A DNA stretch of 30,000 nt from NCBI GenBank assembly GCA_963575745.1, contig CAUYUJ010015846.1, forward strand, positions 124,609 through 154,608, written 5' to 3'. The stretch is from Prorocentrum cordatum. Lineage: Eukaryota > Sar > Dinophyceae > Prorocentrales > Prorocentraceae. This document shows, in pieces, positions 9,585 through 18,436 of the stretch. The translations under genes were made by a program, and so were the position numbers. The notes beneath the pieces were generated by a model, which had not been told where the DNA came from, made no database searches, and saw only the letters and a list, made by a program, of their open reading frames with translations. Position 1 is the stretch's first letter. The number at the start of each line of letters is the position of its first letter.

Positions 9585-11975
9585 GAGAAAAACGTCGACC
9601 CCTGGTTCGTTTTCTTGTTTTCTTGTTTGCTCGGCCCCTGGTTCGTAGTCTCGTTTTCTCGGGCCCTGCTTCGTTTTCTTGTGTTCTCGTTTTCTTGTTT
9701 TTCTCGTTGCCTCGTTTTCTCGGCCCCTGGGTCGCGGTCTCGTTTTCTCTGATCCTGGTTCGCGTTCTCGTTTTCTCGTTTTCTCGGCCCCTGGGTCGTG
9801 GTCCAGTTTTCTCGGACCCTGCTTCGTTGTCTCGTTTTCTCGGCCCTTGGGTCGTGGTTTTGTTTTCTCGGACGTTGGTTAGTCTATTCGTTTTCTCGTT
9901 GTCTCGGCCCCCGCGTGGTGGTCGTGTATTCTCTGACCCTGCTTCGTTTTCTCGTTTCTTCATTTTCTCGGCTCCTGGGTCGTGGTCTCGCTTTCTCGAA
10001 CCAAGCGTTTTCTGGTGATCTCGGCCCCTGGGTCGTGGTTTCCTCTGACCCTGGTTCTGTTTGTCCTTTTCTCGCTTGCTCGGCCCCTGGGTCGTGGGTT
10101 GTTTTCGCGTTTTCTCATTTCCTCGGCTCCTGGGTCGTGGTCTCGTTTTCTCGGGGCCTGGTTCGTTTTCTCGTTTTTTCTTTTTTATTTTTCTAGGCCC
10201 CTGGGTCGTGGTTTCGTTCTCTCTGTTCCGGCTCGTTTTTCGTGTTCTTGTTTTTGCGGCCTCTGGTTCGTAGTCTCTTTTTCTCGGGCCCTGATTCCGT
10301 TTATCGTTTTCTCGTTTTCTCGGCCCCTGGGTCGTGGTCTCGTTTGCTCGGACTTTGGTTTGGTTTCTCGTTTTCTCGTGTTCTCGGCCCTTGGGTCGTG
10401 GTCTCGTTTTCTCGGACCCTGGTTCGTTGTTTTGTTTTCTCGCTTTCTCGGCTTTTGTTTTTTTTGTGTTGTTTGTTCGGGCCCTGGTTCGTGATCTCGT
10501 TTTCTTGTTTTCTCGGCCCTGGGTCGTGGTGTCAATTTTCCTCGGACCCTTGTTAATTTCCTTGTTTTCTCGTGTTCTCGGCCCCTGGGTCGTGGTCTCG
10601 TTTTCTCTGGCCCTGGTTCGTGTTTTGTTTTCTCGGCCCCTGGGTCGTGGTCTCCTTTTTCTCTGACCCTGGTTCGTTTTCGCGTTTTCTCCGTATCTCG
10701 GCCCCTGGATTGTGGTTTTGTTTTCTCTGACCCTGGTTTCTTTTCTCGTTTTCTCGTTTTCTCGGCCCCTGGGTCGTGGTCTCGTTTTCTCGGGCCCCGG
10801 TTAGTTTTCTCGTTTTTCCTTTGTCTCGGCCCTTGGGTTGTTGTCTCGTTTTCTCGGCCCCGGATCCGTTGTCTTGTTTTCTTGTTTTGTCGGCCCCGTG
10901 TTGTGGTTTTGTTACGTTGACCCTGATTCGTTGTCTTGTTCTTTTTCTCAGACTCCGTTTCGTTTTCTCGTTTTCTTGTTTTCTCGGCTCCTGGGTCGTG
11001 GCCTTTTTTGACCCTGGTTCGTTTTCTCGCTTTCTCGGCCCCTGGGTCGTGGTCTGGTTTTCTCGGGCCATGGTTCGTTTTCTTGGTTTCTCGTTTTCTC
11101 TGCCCCTGGGTCGTGGTCGCGTTTTTTTTATGACCCTGGTTCGTTTGTTCGTTTTCTCTGCTCCTGGGTCGTGGTCTCGTTTTCTCTGGCCCTGGTTCGT
11201 GTTCTCGTTTCTTGTTTTCTCTGCGCCTGGGTCGTGGTCCAGTTTTCTCTGACCCTGGTTCGTTTTCTCGTTGTCTCGTTTTCCCAGCCCCTGGGTCGCG
11301 GTTTCGTGTTCTCGGACGCTGGTTTGGTTTCTCTTTCCCTCGTTGTCTCGTTTCTCGGGCCCTGATTCCTTGTTTCGTTTTATCGTTTTTTCGGCCCTTG
11401 GGTCGTGGTCTCGTTTTCTAGGACCGATATTCCCGTTTTCTCGGCCTGGGTCGTGGTCTCGTTTGCTCGGACCTTGGTTTGTTGTATTGTTTTCTCGTGT
11501 TCTGGGCCCCTAGGTCGTTATTTTGTTTCCTCGCACCCTGGTTCATTGTGTCGTTTTCTTGTTTTCTTGGCTTCTGGGTTTGCGTTTTGTTTTCTCGGGC
11601 CCTGCTTCGTTTTCTCGTTTTCTCTGCCCTTGGGTTGTGATCTCGTTTTCTCTGGCCCTGGTTCGAATTCTCGTTGTCTCGTTTTCTTGGCACCTGGGTA
11701 GTGGTTTCGTTTTCTCGGGCACTGGTTTGTTTTCTCGTTGTCTCGTTTTGTCGGCCCCTGGGTCGTGGTCTCGTTTTATCGGATCCTGGTTCGTTTTCGC
11801 GTTTTCTCGGCCCCTGGGTCGTGGTCGCGTTTTCTCTGACCCTGATTCGTTTTTTGGGACCCTGGTTCGTTTTCTCGTTTTCTCGGCCCATGGGCCGTGG
11901 TTTCGTTTTCTCAGACCCTGCTTCGTTTCCTCGTTTTCTCAGCCCCTGGGTCGTGGCCTCGTTTTCTCTGACCTT
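9585..11975 (+). repeat. Minisatellite core of the foldback-like element
   Basis: Diverged tandem units of about 55-62 bp, each made of two related halves of about 28 bp. One half is like GGCCCCTGGGTCGTGGTCTC and the other like GGACCCTGGTTCG, joined by CGTTTTCTC spacers. A is strikingly rare on the + strand. Chance frames give Phe/Ser/Arg/Gly-rich peptides on + and Arg/Glu/Asn/Thr-rich ones on -. Both are by-products of a unit that lacks stop codons. Confidence 0.92.
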
Positions 11976-12185
11976 GGGTCGTCGTCGTCGTCGTCGGTCG
12001 CGCGTCGTCCGTCTGTCGTCGTCCGTCCGTCCGTCCGTCGTCGACCTCGTCCTCGTCGTGACGACCACGACGAGGTCATGCGAAGACGGCGACAATGACG
12101 GCGACGGCGGCGACAACGACGACGAGGACGACGACGGCGTCGTACGAAGACGTCGAGCGGCGGCGACGGCAACGACGACGGAAAC
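11975..12185. repeat. (GTC)n switching to (GAC)n
   Basis: The trinucleotide GTC/CGT dominates up to about 12055, then its inverse GAC/ACG continues to about 12180. Around 12040-12080 the two halves face each other as an imperfect palindrome (GTCGTCGACCTCGTC ... GACGAGGTC). This tract sits between the minisatellite and the right arm of the foldback-like element. Confidence 0.8.
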
Positions 12186-12600
12186 TGGGGGGGGATCCTC
12201 CGCCAGGGGGAGTTCAAGGGAGGGGGTGGTAGCTTCCAGCAGGGAAGGTTCAAAGGGGGGGGGTAGCTAAGCTTTCTTTTTCCTTTGGTAAGTGGGGGAG
12301 GGAAGGGAGCTTCCTCGGGGGGGACAGAAAAGGGGGGGAGGGGGGTGGCTCCCGGAAGAGGGGGGCCAAGAGGGGGGGGAGCCAAGCCCCACCCCCCCCT
12401 TTGGAAAGTAGGGGAGGGGGGGGGTAGCTTTCAACCGCCGAAAGGGGGGGAGGGGGGGAGGAGCTTCCAGGGGCGGGCGAAACAGGGAGGGGGGGGGGTA
12501 GCTTCAAGCAGGGGGGGTCCAAGGGAGGGGGGGGGTAGCTAAGGGGGGGACCCTCCCCCCCTTTGCTCCGTCACTGTGGGCGCGCTCTCTCCAAACTCTG

Positions 12601-12860
12601 TTCAGAACCTACGGGAAGTTAATGAGGCCATGTTTGCAGTCTTGGAGACCATCTTAGAGCCATCTGGAGCAGGAACAACCTTTGCAACCGGGTCTCGATC
12701 AGCTTTCTGGATGGCCGGCGCAATTAGCCGAAGCCCCAGGGGGAGCCTTTAAAAGAAACAGAAACCATCAGAAATTGAGCATGCCAGGCACCCGTGTGAT
12801 AAATCAACAGGGGGCGATATAGTGGTTGTCGGCCGACTTCGCCACCGTGACTAGGTTATG
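12601..12860 (+). repeat. Composite repeat, copy C: anchor section
   Basis: This resumes the composite repeat after the foldback-like element. It has CTTGGAGACCATCTTAGAGCC-type units near 12638, then a less repetitive stretch with CACCCGTGTGATAAA at about 12788-12803, matching copy B near 8507. Further homology is weak by eye, and no gene is visible. Confidence 0.5.
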
Positions 12861-12864
12861 GGTC

Positions 12865-13140
12865 AAAGGCCTCTTGGACGATTGTCGGGGTCGCTTGGGA
12901 AGCCTCTTGCTGAGTGCCTCTGTGGGGCCTCCTGGGGGCCTCTTGGGAGCTTCCTGAGGCTTCGTGGTGGTCTTGGGGGGAAAGACTCGAAATCAACATC
13001 CGTGTCTCCGCTCTGGGGGCCCTCTTGAGGCCCTCTCGGGCCGTCTTGGGCGCCTCTTGGGCCATCATGGAGAGCCATTGGGCTGTCTTGTTGTGGCATT
13101 TTCGAGGCGATCTTGGGAGCCTCTTAGTGCTATCTTGGAA
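12865..13140 (+). repeat. TTGGGGGCC-type short-unit array (copy C)
   Basis: Units such as GGGGCCTCCTGGGGGCCTCT and GGGCCGTCTTGGGCGCCTCT, the same family as at 6570 and 8740. It is followed by the GGTCGGAAGCCCGAAAAAG-like end phrase near 13177. Confidence 0.88.
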
Positions 13141-13189
13141 AGCTAACAAAAACTGTTACCTTGCACTGCCCTGGACGGTCGGAAGCCCG

Positions 13190-13754
13190 AAAAAGTGTGG
13201 GGGCTAACAGACTTGGAAGATTTAATGAAACTCGAGAATGCCAGTCAGCATGGGCCCCAAGCAATGAGCTATTGCACCGTGGAGGTAAAATGTACGCAGG
13301 GTAAGCTATATGTACAAGCTGTGCTGTGCAAGCAGTGCGGAGGAAGGTATGTGGTATTAGCTCTGGTGTGTAAGATCTGTAATATCTGGTGGTATGAGTT
13401 ACGTGGTGTTGGCCGTGGCGCGTACGATCTGAGGAGTGAGCATGTGGTGTGAGCTCTGCTGTGTGAGTCATGTGCGGTGAACCCTGCTCGTGCAATCTAT
13501 GCGGTGTGACCTGTGCGGTGCCAGCTCTATATCGTGCAAGCTATGCGGTGCGAGCTGTGGTCGTGCAGGACATGCTGCCCGCCCAGGGCACGGGGAGCCC
13601 ACGAGCGCCCACGGGCGGGCACCTGGCGAAACCTCGGCGGACCCACCCGGGGCACGGGGCACCGGGCGAAACTTGGGCATCCCCCCCCTCCCAGCGCGCG
13701 GAGCGCCCACGGGGCGCCCACGGGTGGGCACCAGGCGACGCCTCGACACACCCC
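13190..13754 (+). repeat. Composite repeat copy C: anchor, GTGCAAGC array, GCGCCCACG array
   Basis: The anchor (CAGCATGGGCCCCAA at 13246, GTGGAGGT at 13279) matches the copy A anchor at 6918 and 6951. Imperfect GTGTGAGC/GTGCAAGCTATGCGG units follow to about 13570. Then come GCGCCCACGGGCGGGCACC-type units, up to CCTCGACACACCCC, where the copia LTR begins. The rest of the unit continues on the far side of the element at 18437. Confidence 0.75.
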
Positions 13755-13944
13755 TGTCTTTTGAATTCTAGTCCCCTTGTCCCTTGAGGTCTCATGTGGG
13801 CTGTTTGCACTGGGTACAGTGTTGCACCGCTATCGTGGTTGGCTCAGGTCTCTAAAACCCAAGGGGGAGGGGGGAGGAGCGCGCTTTGTCTAGTATCTCT
13901 CCCGTCCCTTCTTGGCCTCTGCACGATCCCCACGTCCGTTCACA
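13755..13944 (+). repeat. 5' LTR of the copia element
   Basis: It begins TGTCTTTTGAATTCTAG and ends TTCACA, giving the usual TG...CA ends, directly before the primer site. It matches 18248-18436 along its whole length. Shared blocks include CCCTTGAGGTCTCATGT, CAGTGTTGCACC, TCTCTAAAACCC and TCTAGTAT. The promoter and transcription start should lie in here, but I cannot place them. Confidence 0.88.
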
Positions 13945-13957
13945 TGGTAGCCGGAGC
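13945..13957 (+). other. Primer binding site (tRNA priming)
   Basis: TGGTAGCCGGAGC directly follows the 5' LTR. Copia elements commonly start the interior with TGGTATCAGAGC, complementary to the initiator Met tRNA 3' end. The first five bases and the final GAGC are shared here, so the primer may be a related or lineage-specific tRNA. Checking needs the organism's tRNA set. Confidence 0.65.
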
Positions 13958-13960
13958 GTA

Positions 13961-15190
13961 ATGGTTGAGCGGGCCGCCGAGGGGCGGGAGGAGCAGGGGC
14001 AAGAGAACGTGGAGGCTCCCCGTCCCGACAGGGTCGAAGAGACGACACCAGGAGCAGCAGCCGCAGCGGGAGCGGCAGCAACAAACACAGCAGCCGTCGG
14101 CGGGCAACAGCGAGCGAGTCGCCGACCCCTGGCAGCACCAGGACCCATGGAGTACAGCGACAGACCACCATGCCTGGTGGCAGAGCTGGACAGGCTGGGC
14201 AGGCTCATGGTGGACGGACCACGGCTGGTGGACATCCGCACGGTGGGTGACGGTCACGCCGCCGGATCTGCCGCCAATGCCGACGACGTTGCTGCGACCG
14301 AGGCCCGGAGAACAAACAACAACGCCAGCTCCAGCGGGCGCGGCGACGACGAGAACGTTCAGTTGGCAACAGGCTCGGGCGGACACCAGCGCAGCAGGGC
14401 CAACCAGCGGAGGCTGGCGCCCGTCGGACACTCAGGGACCTCAGCCCTGGTCCGGATTCGAACGTTTGGGCACTTACATCGTGGCGATTCGACGGTGAAG
14501 CAGGCGGACAGGACTGCCCGCCGATCAGCAGGCCGGCAAGATCATCGACAGTTTGCCACCCGAGCTGCAGGAGCGACTACTCCACCACCAGGAAGAGTTG
14601 GACAGCGAACGGGGCGTGGAGGCAGTACTGGACTTCCTCAAGAAGTGTCGAGGCGTTCAAGACGGTGACGAAGCCCGGGAGAGCTGCAGGCTGGCGCTGG
14701 AAGATACCGACATGAACGCACAGGATACCCATACCCAGTACGTGATGAGGCGCGACGTCCAAGTGAGGAACGCCCGCAGACACGGTCTCGATCTTCCTGC
14801 CGCCGTCCAGGTTCAACAGCCTCGCAGTGGAGCGAACCTCTGCGAGCAGAATGCGACCAACTTGCTGTCGATCGCACAGGGCCGCGAGGACCTAGAGTCG
14901 ATCAAGAGGGGGCTCATGAAACTTGGCATCAAGAAGAACAGTCGGAAGAAACCCAAGGTTTACGCAGTGGGCGACAGCGACGATGAGGGAGAAAACCGCG
15001 AGGCAGTCACCTACTACGAGCTGGAGAGTGACCTGATGATGGACTGCGACGACGTCACCAGGAGCTCGACGAGGATCAGGCCACGGCGGTGCTGGCCGCC
15101 GTGCTGGACGAGAAGAGGGAGAAGGAAGGACGCCTGCGCAAGTGGGCCGAGTCGAAGGAGCCCAAGCGGGTGATCGCCAGGCACCGGGAC
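13961..15190 (+). pseudogene. gag: gag (capsid) of the copia element, disrupted
   Basis: A low-complexity start follows the ATG at 13961. The core is best read in the third + frame from about 14400, with a helix-rich stretch containing KIIDSLPPELQERLL and GVEAVLDFLKKC, as in copia-type Gag proteins. An in-frame TGA at 14496-14498 lies where the flanking sequence suggests a Trp. The reading passes to another frame at about 15058 (LDEKREKEGRLRKWAESKEP) and again near 15190. N-terminal frame choice is uncertain, because two frames are open there. Gag would package the element RNA, but this copy cannot make a full protein. Confidence 0.7.
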
Positions 15191-15300
15191 TTCTTCGATT
15201 CGAAGTGAGCAGGCGGTCGCCCACTCGCCTGAAGGAGCGCACGAAGTGCGCTAACTGCGGGCAGCGGGATCGCTGGCGGAAGGAATGGACGAACCCGCGC
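15191..15300 (+). pseudogene. Degenerate Gag zinc knuckle
   Basis: The frame at 15247-15288 encodes CANCGQRDRWRKEW. The knuckle pattern is Cys-X2-Cys-X4-His-X4-Cys. The first two Cys are present (15247 and 15256), but the His position is Arg (CGC, 15271-15273) and the last Cys is Trp (TGG, 15286-15288). It should not bind zinc. Its position after the capsid core and before the protease is that of the nucleocapsid part of Gag. Confidence 0.75.
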
Positions 15301-15429
15301 AAGCCGAAGCCAGGTTCCCGAAGCAGCGGCGAGCCGACGGGAGCCAAGGGATCCATGTACGTCGCCGCGGGCGAGATGTACACGACGCACTTGATCGGCC
15401 GCGGCAGGATCTTCCAGATCTGCGACGAG

Positions 15430-15815
15430 GTCGCACACGCCCAGTCGGAGGACTACGAAAACATCTACTTGATGACGGTTGAGAGCGAAGAGCCCGAGGG
15501 ATTGATCGAGACCGCGCCATGCCAGGCCTTGGCTGGCAACGAGCAGTTGGCGGCGCTGAAGTAGAAGTATCGCGAAAAGAGATGGGCACCCCGGCCAGAA
15601 AGATTGACGGTAACACTTCGGCCAGGACTACTGGGGAGGCGATGGTGCCGATCACGAAGGCTGGGATAAAGTGCCTTGTGCTGTTCCGCATCATTAACGA
15701 GGACGCGCCGCTGCTCTTGCCGGTTCGCGGGCTGGAAAGCACGGGCGCGATCGTGAACCTGCCGGCCGAGCAGATTATTCGCGCCAGAACGGCCAGGATC
15801 GGGCGATCAGGTTGA
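15430..15815 (+). pseudogene. Aspartic protease domain of the copia element, disrupted
   Basis: The active-site region reads GLIETA at 15499-15516, with Glu (GAG, 15508-15510) where retroviral-type proteases carry the catalytic Asp of D-(T/S)-(G/A). The frame stops at TAG 15562-15564. The downstream half (KAGIKCLVLF, EDAPLLLPVRGL, GAIVNLPA) continues in another + frame to 15815. The substituted Asp, stop and frameshift all indicate a dead enzyme. The assignment rests on order and motif shape and is less certain than RT. Confidence 0.6.
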
Positions 15816-16340
15816 CCAGGCAGAAGTCCCGGCACCGGACCATGCATGCGGCTGCTGGGCGACAGCGAGCCGAGGGACTTCGAGATCCCTGAGGCCGCCC
15901 AGCGTGACTGGCCCGACCTGCGGCCCGAGTCGTTCTTCGCGCGCAGGTTTCTCTCTCCCAACCTCGTGCTCGTCGACCCCTTCACTCCGCAGTCCTCTAG
16001 CCCCGCAGGCGGGATCGAACCCCCGACCCCCTCAGTGGACACCGGAGGCGAAGAAGGAGCTCGGGGGCCGGAACCGGGGGGCCTCTCGAGGCCGGGGCCC
16101 GGGGACCGCGCAGTCCGCGAGGGCCAAGGAAGAGGTCCTGAGGGGGAGGAGGAGATCAATGACCAGGAGCAACCAGACGACGACGATAGAGGAAGCCGAG
16201 GTCCAGGAGAAAGGAGCCCCACAGGAGAAAAGCACGTCACCGAAAGCCGAGGAGCAATGGGGAGGTCACCCAGGGAGGCCCCGGAAAGCACTGGCAAAAC
16301 ATCCCGGATGTTTGAGATCGTTATGACGGACTGGACGTTC
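15816..16340 (+). other. Linker where integrase is missing
   Basis: An open + frame from 15846 gives an acidic, Pro/Gly/Glu-rich sequence that looks like the disordered linker before copia RT. I see neither the His-His-Cys-Cys zinc motif nor the D-D-E core of integrase. The stretch is too short to hold integrase, so an internal deletion is likely. No clean deletion junction is visible. Confidence 0.55.
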
Positions 16341-16789
16341 CCCGAGGATCCCTGTTGGATCTGGTGGCCCCCGTCCATGGGCTGAATGACGCCCCCATCC
16401 GATGGTTCCAGGCTCTCGCCTCCCATTCGAAGTCCCTAGGGTTCCGTCGGTCCCTCCTGGAACCTTGTCTCTGTGTATCTCATTTTCCCTCGGGGAGCCT
16501 GAAAGGACTGGTGGTCATAGAAGTAGACGACCTCATCATCTCCTGCAGTCCCGCTTTCGAGCAGGAGCTCAAGGGGGAGCTGACCCTCCGCTTCCACCTC
16601 GGGAAGTGGCAGCTCGGAGAAGCAGAGTACGCAGGGGGGAGGACTCGTCAACAGAAGGATGGACGCACTCTCGCGGACCAAGAGAAATACATCCTCGAAC
16701 AGGTCAGGCGCGTGAGAATCTCGAAGGAACGTGCTCAGAACCCGGGGGGGCGCTTACCGAGGGTGAACTCCGCGACGATCGAGGTCTGA
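16341..16789 (+). pseudogene. pol: Reverse transcriptase (partial), copia type
   Basis: The + frame from 16355 carries VHGLNDAPIRWFQ (about 16373-16411), the copia signature usually read as YGLNDAPRRW. It also carries VIEVDDLIISC, with the catalytic Asp pair at 16526-16531. The residue before VDD is Glu where Tyr, Phe or His is usual. The connection follows (FHLGKWQLGEAEYAGG, QEKYILEQV). The first part of RT, with the fingers and first catalytic Asp, is absent. The frame closes at 16789 and the homologous reading moves frame. Confidence 0.85.
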
Positions 16790-17650
16790 TCGCCGAGATT
16801 CCCTGGACTGCGCGGCAGTCTCGTCCCGACGTGTCCGGATCCGCCTCGATGCTTGGCGCCGAATGCCCCCGCGCCACCGTTGCCTCGATCCTGATGGCGA
16901 ACGAGGTCGCCCGATATCTCCGCAGCACAGCGCGCAATTCGTGGACGATTTGGCCCCTGCCCCTCAGCGCGGCGACGCTGATCCTGCAGCGATGCGGGAG
17001 GGCCCGGGGGCACAAAAAGGGGAGGGGCCCAGGGTGCCTGGCCCGCGATGTTGAGAGGCGCAGGTGAAGGAGAATTGACGGGCCCGAATGTCTCTTCTGT
17101 CCTGGAGAAGTTAACGTCTGAGGCGGCTCGTAGCATCCACGCTCGCGGCCCGGCCGAGACGTTGAGTCTTTCCGGGGCGCTCGCGGAGGGACAGTGGCTC
17201 TGGCTCGTGTTCCGAGATGCCATCGTCGGGGACGTTCGGGGGCCCGACTGGTGGAACGCCGGGACTGCCTGCCCCTTCGCCGTTGCCCTTGCCGAAGATT
17301 GCGAGCTCGCGGCGGCCGCCAGTGGAGTGGCCGTTGTTGATGCGAAGTCTTAGTTTGACACGATGTCCAAGATCTGCGGGGGGCGACGGCTGACCGCCGC
17401 GACGCCATTGAAATGGTTATAGCCGGGGACACCATGACTGCCTCGGGCACCGTGATCCGCCAGGCCCCCCACTGCGAGATGCCCTCGGACTGCGTGGCCA
17501 AGGTCGATCCGATTCGAGGAAGCTTTGCTCTGGCCGACTCAATGCAACGGGGCACTCTGGCTTTAGTGGACGAGACAGGATCCATCGACGAGCGATCGAT
17601 CAATGCTTCGCTGCAGTCCAGGACGAGAGCTGCCTCCCGAAAGGCACTGC
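16780..17650 (+). pseudogene. pol: RT connection and RNase H remnants, disrupted
   Basis: IPWTARQSRPDV at about 16798-16833 corresponds to the conserved LxWLATQTRPDI block of copia Pol. ANEVARYLRSTA after it matches the next conserved helix. Reading then shifts frame near 17050. It runs to VVDAKS, with a possible RNase H Asp, where TAG interrupts at 17351-17353. It resumes in another frame from about 17413 with SGTVIRQAPHCEMPSDCVAK, resembling the end of copia RNase H. At least three frame changes or stops break it. Confidence 0.72.
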
Positions 17651-18132
17651 AGCAGGAAGAGGCGACAGTTCCCAAGAAGGAGGAGGCGGAGGAGGAAGAA
17701 AAGGAAGTAGAGGAAAGAAGGAGAGGAGGTGCGGAAGAGAGGAGAGCAGGCGCGGAAGAAAGAGGAAAGGCGGCGGAGGAGCCCGTGTGAGACGATCGGC
17801 ACCTGCCCGAATACCACATCTGGCACCCGTCACTCTGGCAGAGAAGAGGGCCGTTGAGGCGGCCGGCGGATTCGCATGGTCCCCCCGTGAACACAGCCGG
17901 GTTATAATCGGACGCCCGTAGCGTTCGACGCGAAGGAGGCCTAGAGGAGGAGGAGGAGGGGGAGGAGGAGGAGGAGGAGGAGGAGGAGGAGGAGGAGGAG
18001 GGGAGGAGGAGGAGGAGGAGGAGGAGGAGGAGGAGGAGGAGGAGGAGGAGCCCGTGCCGACAGAAGCTCGTGAGAGACGAGATCGGCACCCGCCCGAAGT
18101 CCTTCATCGGGTACCCGTCGCTCTGGGAGCGT
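17650..18132 (+). repeat. Glu-rich tail region with (GAG)n and duplicated 3' segment
   Basis: The end of pol becomes a GAG/GAA-rich tract (17680-17775). The following block, GAGCCCGTG to CACTCTGG (17776-17840), has GATCGGCACCTGCCCGAA. A second GAG tract (17945-18045) is followed by a diverged second copy, with GATCGGCACCCGCCCGAA (to 18126). The region therefore looks tandemly duplicated, probably by slippage or unequal exchange at the GAG repeat. Confidence 0.75.
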
Positions 18133-18230
18133 GTTCGGTGGTGCTCTTGTGGGGTGTCTAGGGGGGAAGCCCGTTCAGCGCGGACGTTGTGTTCGTTCTG
18201 TGCCTGTCATAGTTTCAGTCCTCAAGGGAC

Positions 18231-18247
18231 ACTATAGTAGGGGGTGT
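18231..18247 (+). other. Possible polypurine tract
   Basis: TAGTAGGGGG lies directly before the 3' LTR, where second-strand priming is expected. It is short and slightly offset from TGTC, with an extra TGT between, so the assignment is tentative. Confidence 0.4.
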
Positions 18248-18436
18248 TGTCTTTTGAATTCTAGCCCCCTGTCCCTTGAGGTCTCATGTAGGCTCTTGAC
18301 ACTGTGCGCAGTGTTGCACCACTATCGCGTTTGGCTCAAGTCTCTAAAACCCCAGGAGGAGGGGGGAGGAGCACGCTCTCTCTAGTATGTCTCCCGTCCC
18401 CCTTTGGCCTCCGCACGACCCCCGCGCCCGCTCGCG
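18248..18436 (+). repeat. 3' LTR of the copia element
   Basis: Begins TGTCTTTTGAATTCTAG and ends CTCGCG at the position aligned to the CACA end of the 5' LTR. In the last 24 bases all six differences from the 5' LTR are C/T or A/G changes. It contains TTTGGCTCAAG at 18330-18340, discussed under findings. Confidence 0.85.

Larger units (their letters stand above)
9155..12590. mobile_element. Foldback-like DNA element carrying a minisatellite, about 3.4 kb
   Basis: The termini are inverted: left begins AAAGAGCGCGCCC and the reverse complement of the right begins AGAGAGCGCGCCC, with weaker matches further in. CCAAACTCTG lies immediately outside both ends (9145-9154 and 12591-12600), a 10-bp target duplication. 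Inside the ends are two arms of about 380 bp in opposite orientation. The left (9180-9535) repeats GAAGCTACCCCCC and TTCCAAAAGGGGG. The right (12190-12560) repeats GGGGGGTAGCTTC. The core is a 2.4-kb minisatellite plus a GTC/GAC tract. I see no transposase, so it would be non-autonomous. Long arms built of short repeats resemble foldback elements. A 9-10 bp duplication also fits Mutator-like elements. The family name is inference. Confidence 0.78.
13755..18436 (+). mobile_element. Degenerate Ty1/copia LTR retrotransposon
   Basis: Two similar direct repeats of about 190 bp bound a 4.3-kb interior. The interior order is primer site, gag, degenerate zinc knuckle, protease, reverse transcriptase and RNase H remnants, all on +, which is the copia-type gene set. 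The integrase expected between protease and reverse transcriptase is not recognisable: only about 540 bp separates them, too little for integrase plus the first half of RT. Several frameshifts and in-frame stops make it inactive. About 30 differences between the LTRs, counted by eye, imply an old insertion. The flanking sequence is one repeat type interrupted at its C run. Confidence 0.88.

Noticed and set aside
9600-12120. Overlapping + and - frames of 100-330 codons over the minisatellite
   Set aside because: They translate a stop-poor repeat in several phases, with compositions set by the repeat and no start, domain or codon preference.
16013-16085. GTTCGATCCCG-like T-arm on the - strand, suggesting a tRNA
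   Set aside because: The T stem pairs poorly, no D arm or anticodon arm is found at the right distance, and the acceptor ends do not pair. It lies inside the retrotransposon linker.
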